Origin: JBHJOF01 sp050330055
GTDB lineage: Bacteria > Pseudomonadota > Alphaproteobacteria > Kiloniellales > JAKSDN01
Direction: 5' to 3'
Assembly (NCBI GenBank): GCA_050330055.1
Contig: JBHJOF010000043.1
Location: forward strand, 1 to 20,506
Length of the DNA stretch: 20,506 bases
Shown here piece by piece: positions 15,583 to 20,506 of this stretch. Both the position numbers and the translations under genes were made by a program. The number at the start of each line of letters is the position of its first letter. The stretch's first letter is position 1. The notes under the pieces are model-generated. The model was not told the origin of the DNA. It did no database searches and was given only the letters and a program-made list of their open reading frames with translations.

Positions 15583-16107
15583 CTATCCCGCCGCCAGTCC
15601 CAGGGCCCGCCAGGGCTCTTCATCCCAATAGCGCCGCGCCGCCCCTGACGGGGAGGGCAGCACGAAAAGCGCCGTCACGCCGATCCGCTCGGCCTGCGCG
15701 CCGTAGTCGACCCGGCGCCCCAGGGTGACGGCGGCCGGCCGCTTGCCGACGAAGGCCAGGACGGCGGGGCGATAGCGCGCGATCTTGCGGCGCAGCGCGG
15801 CCGGGTCGTCGGCCGCCGCGGGCAGAGCCTGGTCGGCGCCCAAGGCGGTCTTGCAGAGATCGGTCAGGCCGAGGCCGAAGTCCGGCAGCAGCGGGAACTC
15901 CTCGGGCCGCAGCAGGCGCGGCGTCAGGCCGACGGCGTAGAGCGTCGGCCAGAAACGGTTGCCGGGGCCGGCGTAGTAGGCGCCCAGCTCGGCGGAGCGG
16001 CGTCCGGCGGCCGAGCCGCAGAACACGATCCGCAAGCCCTCCCTTAGGACGTCGGGCAGGACATGCGGCGGAACCGCCGGTGCGGCAGTCCGTTGGGGCG
16101 TTGCCAT
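15583..16107 (-). CDS. Mismatch-specific (G/U) uracil-DNA glycosylase, Mug/TDG family
   Basis: A 174-aa base-excision repair enzyme predicted to remove uracil or thymine from mismatches with G. Family-2 UDG features: LRIVFCGSAAGRRSAELGAY (25-44) with motif GSAAG (31-35), YYAGPGNRFWPTL (44-56), the GLGLTDLCK segment (78-86) and the second catalytic loop LPSPSGAAR (150-158), equivalent to NPSGLSR in E. coli Mug. Motif A has Ala where E. coli Mug has the catalytic Asn (GINPG), so activity or specificity may differ. The ATG at 16107 gives a normal length. Because of the variant motif I do not give the name mug. Confidence 0.88.
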   Translation of the reverse strand: MATPQRTAAPAVPPHVLPDVLREGLRIVFCGSAAGRRSAELGAYYAGPGNRFWPTLYAVGLTPRLLRPEEFPLLPDFGLGLTDLCKTALGADQALPAAADDPAALRRKIARYRPAVLAFVGKRPAAVTLGRRVDYGAQAERIGVTALFVLPSPSGAARRYWDEEPWRALGLAAG

Positions 16108-16150
16108 GGCGCGGGCTTATACCAAATTCTGATGCTTTTGACTGAACCCC

Positions 16151-16187
16151 CATGCTTCGAGACGGCCCTTCGGGCCTCCTCGGCATG
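16151..16187 (-). repeat. Alphaproteobacterial intergenic palindromic repeat, intact copy
   Basis: Read on the minus strand it is CATGCCGAGGAGGCC, a GAA loop, then GGCCGTCTCGAAGCATG. The outer CATGC/GCATG arms, the central GGCCC/GGGCC hairpin and the conserved GAGGAG and CGTCTCGAAG blocks define it. A second copy in the opposite direction is split by the insertion sequence just to the right. Confidence 0.75.
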
Positions 16188-16220
16188 AGGTAGTAGAGTG
16201 CTGATATAAAACGCATTCCT

Positions 16221-16228
16221 CATCCTGA
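16221..16228 (+). repeat. Left fragment of a repeat copy split by the insertion sequence
   Basis: CATCCTGA at the left IS border is the start of the same repeat family (CATCCTGAGGAGC...). Joined to 17814-17844 it restores a full palindromic copy ending in GGATG. Confidence 0.75.
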
Positions 16229-17809
16229 GAACTTGTGAACCTTTGTTGCGACTGGAAGAATTGCGGGAAGGTGCGCGGCAGGCGGATTGGTTGGCCAGTG
16301 TTCCGAAGCGTCCGGCCCGGCCTGGCGGCCGGGCGATCAGGCGAGCGGCGGAGCCTGATCATGATCGCCTCATGCTGCCGCTGCGGCCGCCTGCTGCAAG
16401 GCGAAGCCGCGCAGCATGTTGTGCGCGAGGGCGAACCACAGCAGCAGGCTGCGCGCCTTATGCTTGCCACGCACCGAGAGCCGGGCGAGGCCCATGCGGC
16501 GCGCCCAGGCATGGGGGCATTCGGCCTTGCAGCGCTCTTTGTACATCGCCGTGCCGGCCTCGCTCGCCATGCGTCGGCGCCAGTCGGCCACGCCGGGTCC
16601 GTCATCGGCACGCGGCGCATAGGGGTCGGTGCCATGCTTGTTCGTGGTGGCCGGACACCACAGCCTGACGCCGCCGGCATGCGCCCGCTCGATATCCTCG
16701 TTCTTGGCAAAGCCGCCATCGACCAGATAATCGCTTGGCCGGGTGCCGCCGGCGGCCAGCTTGTCCAGGGCAGGTCCGGCGAGGCCGCGATCCGAGCCGC
16801 TCGTCTCGACATCAACCGCCACGATCACCTGGCCCGCCGGCACCGAGACGATCTGCATGTTGTAGGCGGGCCGATAGCCGCCATCGGCCATCTTCATCAC
16901 CCGCGCCTCGGCATCGCTGGTGGAGGCCCGCGGCTCCTTCTGCTTGGCGACTTCAGCCCTGTTGGTCTTGGCCCGGCGCGTCCGCTCCGCCTCGAGCTCC
17001 TGCATGCGATCGAGGGCCGCCTGGGCACGCGCCTCCCGTTCGCGCGCCGCACGCTGCTGCGCCGCCTGCCGGCGCCGATCGCCCACGCCGGGATCGCTCT
17101 CCAGCTCGTCCCGCAGCCGCGCGACGCGCGCGCCGGCCGCCGTCCGGATCTCTTCCAGCCGCCCGCGTCGGCGGAACGACCCCGCCCCCGCCGCGGCCCG
17201 CACCCGCATCCCGTCCTGCGCCAGCACATCGAGCGAGACCAAGCCTTCGGCGACCAGCGCCGCCACCCCGTTGGCCAGCAGGCCTTCCAACGCCCCGCTA
17301 TGCGCCACCCGGAAATCGGACAGCGTGTGGTAGTTCATCGACACCCCGCCGCACAGCCAGCGATAGGCCAAATGCTGCTCGCACAGCTTGGCGAGCCGCC
17401 GCGCGCTGCCCACCCCCTCCACCGTCGCCCACAGCCAAAGCGCCATCATCAGCTCGGGCGCCGGCGCTGCCTGTCCCGGCACACCCTCGCGCGCCTTCAC
17501 CGTCTCGTGCAACGCGCGCAAATCGAGCGCTTGGGCAAAAGCCCACACCGCCCGCACCGGATGGTCGGGGGCAATCAGGTCGTCAATTGCCGCCGCATGC
17601 CAGCCAAGCTGCCGCCGCTCCGGATGGCGATAGCGTGGCGCCCCTCGCCCCGCAGGCGCTTGCCCAAGCTGCTCGGGCAAGTCCTTGATCAGCTCTTGCT
17701 CATGCGACATCAGGCCGCTCCCCCAAACCGTCCGACCCTCAGGGAATCAAACCATCGCGCTCGATTCAACATCATTCATCGCACCAAAATGGCGAAAGAT
17801 TCACAGGCT
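16229..17809 (-). mobile_element. IS1182-family insertion sequence, about 1.58 kb
   Basis: The ends carry imperfect inverted repeats: GAACTTGTGAACCTTT on the left (16229-16244) and, read inward from the right, AGCCTGTGAATCTTT (17809-17795). One transposase gene fills the interior on the minus strand. The flanks share CTGA (16225-16228 and 17810-17813), a likely target duplication. One base of boundary ambiguity makes it TGA or CTGA. The target is a palindromic repeat. The element looks complete and its transposase is intact, so it may still be mobile. Confidence 0.85.
16370..17710 (-). CDS. IS1182 family transposase
   Basis: A 446-aa DDE transposase that cuts and joins the ends of its own element. 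The N-terminal domain (about 35-145) has the RPxHPERRQ-like start, LWLWATVEGVGSARRLAKLC and MNYHTLSDFR (125-134). The DDE residues are probably Asp166 in LAQDGMRV, Asp331 in YLVDGGFAKNEDI and Glu397. The latter sits in a Y(2)R(3)E(6)R arrangement (Tyr390, Arg393, Glu397, Arg404) like the YREK motif of IS4-like enzymes. A charged, coiled-coil-like stretch fills 190-265. A six-alanine C-terminus is encoded by a GCN run. No frameshift or stop interrupts the frame. Confidence 0.95.
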   Translation of the reverse strand: MSHEQELIKDLPEQLGQAPAGRGAPRYRHPERRQLGWHAAAIDDLIAPDHPVRAVWAFAQALDLRALHETVKAREGVPGQAAPAPELMMALWLWATVEGVGSARRLAKLCEQHLAYRWLCGGVSMNYHTLSDFRVAHSGALEGLLANGVAALVAEGLVSLDVLAQDGMRVRAAAGAGSFRRRGRLEEIRTAAGARVARLRDELESDPGVGDRRRQAAQQRAAREREARAQAALDRMQELEAERTRRAKTNRAEVAKQKEPRASTSDAEARVMKMADGGYRPAYNMQIVSVPAGQVIVAVDVETSGSDRGLAGPALDKLAAGGTRPSDYLVDGGFAKNEDIERAHAGGVRLWCPATTNKHGTDPYAPRADDGPGVADWRRRMASEAGTAMYKERCKAECPHAWARRMGLARLSVRGKHKARSLLLWFALAHNMLRGFALQQAAAAAA

Positions 17810-17813
17810 CTGA

Positions 17814-17844
17814 GGAGCGTTCGAAGAACGCGTCTCGAAGGATG
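17814..17844 (+). repeat. Right fragment of the IS-split repeat
   Basis: The right flank continues GGAGCGTTC, GAA, GAACGCGTCTCGAAGGATG. It includes a CGTTC/GAACG hairpin and the GGATG arm complementary to CATCC in the left fragment. Together they equal one uninterrupted copy of the element seen at 16151-16187, apart from its central hairpin sequence. Confidence 0.75.
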
Positions 17845-17875
17845 GGCCATGAGTCTCCGTGGTCGGGATGGCGTA

Positions 17876-18607
17876 CTACTTCTTGCGAAAGGCGTCGAGC
17901 GAGACCACCTCGGCGGGCTCGGCCTTGCCCGGCTTCGCTTCGCCTGCGGCCTTGTCCCGGCCCGAACCCGGACCGGCCGCGGGCTTCGGCCCCTGCTCCT
18001 CGTGCGTCTTCTCGGCAGGCTTGGTGGCGGCAGGCTTCGTCTCGCGTCCCTCCTGGCCGGTCTCCAGCGACCCCGTCTCCAATGACCCCGTTTGCAATGG
18101 CCCCGTTTCCAACGACCCCGTTTCCAACGACCCCGTTTCCAACGACCCCGTTTTCAACGACAGGGGCGCGAGCGCCGTACCCGCCGGCTTGGCCTTCCCT
18201 CCTTCTCCGGCATGCGGCGCAGTCCCTGGTTCCTCTGGGCCGACGCCGTCCTCGGCGGACTCGAACTGCAGGCCGAAGCGCACCGAGGGGTCGGCGAAGG
18301 AGGTGACCGCGGCGAAGGGGATGACGAGCCGCTCCGGCTTGTCGCTGAAACTGAGCGTGACCTCGAAGGCCTCGTGCTCGACCTTCAGGCCCCAGAACTG
18401 GTGCTGCAGCACGATGGTCATCTCGGCCGGGAAGCGCTCGCGCAAGGCGTCGGCCAGCGTCACGCCCGGATGGTCGGTGCGGAAGGTGATGTAGAAGTGG
18501 TGGTTGCCGGGCAGGCCGCGCTCTGCCACCTGCGCCAGGGCCTCGCGCACGACGCCCCGCAGCGCGGTCTCGACCATGCGGTCGTATCTCAAGGCGTCGT
18601 CGTTCAT
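17876..18607 (-). CDS. sspB: SspB-family ClpXP adaptor, alphaproteobacterial type, with repeat-expanded linker
   Basis: Adaptor that binds ssrA-tagged proteins and brings them to the ClpXP protease. In the 243-aa product, residues 1-117 are the alpha-SspB core (LRYDRMVETALRGVVREAL, GLPGNHHFYITF, EMTIVLQHQFWGLKV, FEVTLSFSDKPERLVIPFAA, FADPSVRFGLQFE). Residues 118-232 are a long Pro/Ala/Glu/Lys linker containing seven GSLET-type pentapeptides (about 150-185). The C-terminal EVVSLDAFRKK (233-243) looks like the ClpX-binding motif. The start at ATG 18607 matches the family; an upstream extension to 18709 is not supported. ssrA lies immediately upstream on the same strand and the IS element immediately downstream, its target repeat 31 bp from the stop. 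Confidence 0.95.
   Translation of the reverse strand: MNDDALRYDRMVETALRGVVREALAQVAERGLPGNHHFYITFRTDHPGVTLADALRERFPAEMTIVLQHQFWGLKVEHEAFEVTLSFSDKPERLVIPFAAVTSFADPSVRFGLQFESAEDGVGPEEPGTAPHAGEGGKAKPAGTALAPLSLKTGSLETGSLETGSLETGPLQTGSLETGSLETGQEGRETKPAATKPAEKTHEEQGPKPAAGPGSGRDKAAGEAKPGKAEPAEVVSLDAFRKK
18060..18164. repeat. Seven tandem 15-bp repeats inside sspB
   Basis: The unit GTTTCCAACGACCCC (plus strand) occurs seven times in frame: 18060, 18075, 18090, 18105, 18120, 18135 and 18150. Three copies (18105, 18120, 18135) are identical and the outer ones carry one to four changes. On the coding strand it gives T-G-S-L-E steps. Perfect central copies and decayed edges are typical of a variable-number repeat expanded by slippage. 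Confidence 0.92.
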
Positions 18608-18715
18608 GGCCAATCGGCGAACTGCAGGAACCTGGCTCAGCCTAGTTGATGTTGGCGGGCCCGTGAAGTGGGGTGACGCGGCGTCATATGCAAGGAAGTC
18701 AGGGTGCAATGAAGT

Positions 18716-18743
18716 GGGGCGCTTCTGTTGCCAGGTGCGCCCC
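18716..18743 (-). ncRNA. Hairpin near the 3' end of the ssrA coding piece
   Basis: On the minus strand GGGGCGC (18743-18737) and GCGCCCC (18722-18716) can form a 7-bp stem with a 14-base loop, about 55 bases after the tag stop codon. No T tract follows. It could be a pseudoknot element of the coding piece or a terminator. Confidence 0.45.
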
Positions 18744-18921
18744 GAACCCCGCCTCGAGGTGCAAACCCCGAGGGCTTAATTTAGGCTAGCCAGCCGCATT
18801 AAGCGGCGAGGCGCGCCTCAGCATAGTTGTCGTTCGCAACTATATTTTGGCCCGATAACGGCGGTACCATGCCGGGCACCGAACAAGCCTTTACCACGCG
18901 CGTCGATCCTGTTTCGCCCCC

Positions 18922-18985
18922 AGCAAATCTCCCGCAGAAGACTGTCGTGCGCCAGGCCGCTTTGCCTGGCTCGGCACGGGAGATT
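18922..18985 (-). other. Intervening segment of the permuted ssrA precursor
   Basis: Arms AAATCTCCCG (18925-18934) and CGGGAGATTT (18977-18986) are perfectly complementary, and an inner GCCAGGC/GCCTGGC pair (18951-18957, 18964-18970) extends the stem-loop. It brings the 3' CCA end of the acceptor piece next to the 5' end of the coding piece and is expected to be removed by tRNA-type processing. Confidence 0.85.
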
Positions 18986-19072
18986 TGGTGGAGGCGCCGG
19001 GTACTGCCCCCGGGTCCGCTACGCTTATTCCGCAAGCCCGTTTAGCGCCATAGCCGGTTTCCCAGCATCCCT

Positions 19073-19101
19073 AATATAGGCGCTTCGGCCGTCCGGTTAA
19101 A
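19073..19101 (-). promoter_or_regulatory. Candidate ssrA promoter
   Basis: On the minus strand TTTAAC (19101-19096) and TATATT (19078-19073) are separated by 17 bp. The -10 matches five of six consensus bases, the -35 only three. Transcription would start near 19066, just where the acceptor piece is expected to begin. Confidence 0.55.
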
Positions 19102-19181
19102 GCGTCTTGCGCAAGGCGGCGACACAGAGGTGCAAGTTTAAGTATCGGAAATCACTGAATTAAGGCTCTGCTAACCCTGTC

Positions 19182-19212
19182 GCCCTCCCGCGCCGCGCGG
19201 GCACGGGAGGGC
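19182..19212 (-). terminator. GC-rich hairpin after the small secreted-protein gene
   Basis: GCCCTCCCG (19182-19190) and CGGGAGGGC (19204-19212) form a 9-bp perfect stem with a GC-rich loop, 22 bp past the stop of the 98-aa gene and about 80 bp before the ssrA promoter. There is no clear T run, so termination strength is unsure. Confidence 0.5.
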
Positions 19213-19234
19213 GGGGCCGGGGCGGTCTCGTCTC

Positions 19235-19531
19235 TTAGCGGCCGGCGGGCTTCCTGCGATTCAGCAAGCTGTTTGGCCGGTCCGGGTTCTGGTCGCGGCC
19301 GAACCACTCGGAATCGAACCAGCCGGGCGAGTCGGCGTCGCTGGCGGCGGGGTCCTTGATCGCCGCCTTCTGCCGGTCGGCGACGGCCGGCGGGGTAACG
19401 GGCGCGGCGTGGGCTCTCTCGAAGTTCAGTTCGCGGGCTCCGCCCCTGGCCTCGGCGGCGCCGGCCTGCAGGCCGGCCACGAGGGCGATGGCGCTGAGCG
19501 CGATGATGCTATTGCGAATACTGTGTGTCAT
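19235..19531 (-). CDS. Hypothetical small secreted protein
   Basis: A 98-aa product with a clear signal peptide: MTHSIRNSIIALSAIALVAG and a small-residue cleavage region (LQAGAAEA, then RGG) near residue 28. The mature part is hydrophilic, with DSPGWFDSEWFGRDQNPDRP (67-86), rich in Trp/Phe/Asp, and a basic end (NRRKPAGR). I do not recognise a family. It is probably periplasmic. The ribosome-binding site is weak (AAGGA about 13 bases upstream). It is divergent from thyX and on the same strand as ssrA, followed by a hairpin. Confidence 0.65.
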   Translation of the reverse strand: MTHSIRNSIIALSAIALVAGLQAGAAEARGGARELNFERAHAAPVTPPAVADRQKAAIKDPAASDADSPGWFDSEWFGRDQNPDRPNSLLNRRKPAGR

Positions 19532-19948
19532 GACGCTGTGGGGTTCCTTGCAACTTTGCTGTTGATCTCGGCGCTGTGGCCCGCCTGCGCGGCCGAAGCC
19601 GCTACGGCGCGGCGAAGGCCCGGGTGGGCCTCTCCGCGCCGCGAAGCTTTGCGGAGCGGTGTCGCCGTCTGGCCCTGCATGTGGCGCTGTGCTGAACTCG
19701 CCCAAGTGATGCCCGTCACTCCTCACGCGAGCGTTACGGGCCTTCGCCGCGCTCCCCAGGGACCAAGGGGGGACCAAGGGGCGGCTTCGGCCGCGCAGGC
19801 GGGACGTGATCGGGCGGCGGCGCGTGCTATCCTTGGGCAGCGACTCGGACGCGGCTGAGGGCCAGACCGTCCGGCGCGTTCGAGCAGCTCGACACGCGAG
19901 GGACACGATATGCCGCAGACGGCCAGGATACTGGAGGAGGACAACCCC
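19532..19948. other. Divergent intergenic region upstream of thyX
   Basis: About 380-415 bp with no convincing gene. It contains an 11-bp tandem repeat GGACCAAGGGG (19760-19770 and 19771-19781). TATCCT near 19828-19833 could be a -10 box for thyX, but no matching -35 was found. Confidence 0.4.
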
Positions 19949-20506
19949 ATGGCGGGCCGCGGGCCGCTGACGGCCGAGCAGCAGGCCGAGGTCGAAGCGC
20001 AGCGGGCGCAGAGCGCGCCGACGCGCCGCGCCACCGTGCCGGCCCTGGAGGAGATCCTCTACGAGCCGCTGCCGGTGCTCGACCACGGCTTCGTGCGGGT
20101 GATCGACTACATGGGCGACGACGCGGCGATCGTGCAGGCGGCGCGCGTCTCTTACGGCCGCGGCACCAAGGCGGTGCGCCAGGACGCCGGGCTGATCAAC
20201 TACCTGATGCGCCACCGGCACACCACGCCCTTCGAGATGTGCGAGATCAAGTATCACGTCAAGCTGCCGGTCTTCGTGGCGCGCCAGTGGATCCGCCATC
20301 GCACCGCCAACGTCAACGAGTACTCGGCGCGCTACTCGGTGCTCGACCGCGAGTTCTACATTCCGGCGCCGCAGCACCTCGCCGCGCAATCGGCCGTGAA
20401 CCGCCAGGGCCGCGGCGACGTGCTCGAGGGGCGCGAGGCCGAGCGTGTGCTGGCCATGCTCAAGGACGATGCCGAGCGCAACCACGACCACTATGTCGAG
20501 ATGCTC
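19949..20506 (+). CDS. thyX: Flavin-dependent thymidylate synthase (3' end outside the window)
   Basis: Makes dTMP from dUMP using methylene-tetrahydrofolate and NADPH through FAD, replacing ThyA. The visible 186 codons show TRRATVPALEEILYEPLPVL, DHGFVRVIDYMGDDAAIVQA, ARVSYGRGTK, LMRHRHTTPFEMCEIKYHVK, and the family signature RHRTANVNEYS (RHRX7S), followed by ARYSV. The ATG at 19949 is preferred because GGAGGAGG lies 8 bases upstream and the N-terminus fits the family. An in-frame ATG at 19910 with GAGGGA (19898-19903) would add 13 residues and cannot be excluded. The reading frame stays open to the window edge. Confidence 0.96.
   Translation, partial: MAGRGPLTAEQQAEVEAQRAQSAPTRRATVPALEEILYEPLPVLDHGFVRVIDYMGDDAAIVQAARVSYGRGTKAVRQDAGLINYLMRHRHTTPFEMCEIKYHVKLPVFVARQWIRHRTANVNEYSARYSVLDREFYIPAPQHLAAQSAVNRQGRGDVLEGREAERVLAMLKDDAERNHDHYVEML

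Larger units (their letters stand above)
18716..19066 (-). ncRNA. ssrA: Circularly permuted (two-piece) tmRNA gene
   Basis: Rescues stalled ribosomes and tags the unfinished protein. On the minus strand the acceptor piece comes first (about 19066-18986), ending GCGCCTCCACCA. A 64-base intervening segment (18985-18922) follows, then the coding piece from 18921, starting GGGGGCGAAACAGGATCGACG. The GGGGGCG and CGCCTCC strands pair into a 7-bp acceptor stem with G-U at the third pair, the alanine identity element. The tag frame begins at the resume codon GCG (18837) and reads ANDNYAEARLAA before TAA (18801-18799), giving AANDNYAEARLAA with the leading alanine. UAGUUGCGAACGAC at the resume site mirrors the E. 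coli layout. The order acceptor-intervening-coding is the permuted alphaproteobacterial form. The 3' end of the coding piece is uncertain. Confidence 0.95.

Noticed and set aside
16235..18085. Plus-strand open frame of 616 codons across the IS and sspB end
   Set aside because: It runs antisense through the transposase and across the IS border, so it cannot be an old gene; composition is Arg/His/Pro rich without motifs.
18060..18164. Possible CRISPR array
   Set aside because: The 15-bp units are contiguous without spacers and stay in frame within sspB; this is a coding tandem repeat.
18799..19035. Minus-strand 78-aa ORF ending NDNYAEARLAA
   Set aside because: The end is the tmRNA tag. The rest of the frame crosses the acceptor end, spacer and tRNA-like part of ssrA, so it is not a protein gene.

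Overview
The window is high-GC DNA from an alphaproteobacterium, most likely a Rhodospirillales-type genome (the order is inferred, the class is well supported). The class call rests on a circularly permuted two-piece tmRNA gene with tag AANDNYAEARLAA, an alpha-type SspB adaptor, type-2 ArgC, the small DUF4169 and RHH_4 proteins typical of the class, and alphaproteobacterial intergenic repeats.

Left part (1-6800). A minus-strand kynurenine-pathway pair holds tryptophan 2,3-dioxygenase translationally coupled to a partial PLP-dependent kynureninase-like gene. Divergent from it is a D-lactate dehydrogenase-type FAD oxidase. This converges on argC through a 12-bp perfect palindrome. Divergent from argC is a bifunctional-looking MHYT-PAS-GGDEF-EAL cyclic-di-GMP protein.

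Middle (6797-13030). A 59-aa DUF4169 protein (TTG start) and a 58-aa unknown protein lie on the minus strand. A 1286-aa AsmA-like protein with four tandem beta-type repeats is on the plus strand. It runs stop-to-stop into a ribbon-helix-helix regulator that follows fumC.

Right part (13030-18610) is accessory in character: a lower-GC peptidoglycan-binding/transglycosylase-like gene, a TfoX-N domain protein, a 65-aa basic protein, a 148-bp inverted repeat, a Mug-type DNA glycosylase, and a 1.58-kb IS1182-family insertion sequence. The insertion sequence has split a repeat element that can be reconstructed from the flanks. Next comes sspB, whose linker carries seven 15-bp (GSLET) repeats.

Far right (18700-20506). 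The permuted ssrA gene lies directly upstream of sspB on the same strand, so the ribosome-rescue tag and the adaptor family expected to deliver it to ClpXP are neighbours. A small secreted protein and the 5' part of thyX (flavin-dependent thymidylate synthase, cut by the window end) follow.

I saw no CRISPR array, no rRNA and no ordinary tRNA. I did not find a clearly new multi-gene system. The observations most worth testing are the SspB repeat linker beside ssrA, the IS-split repeat, the long inverted repeat, the repeat-built AsmA protein and the odd transglycosylase.
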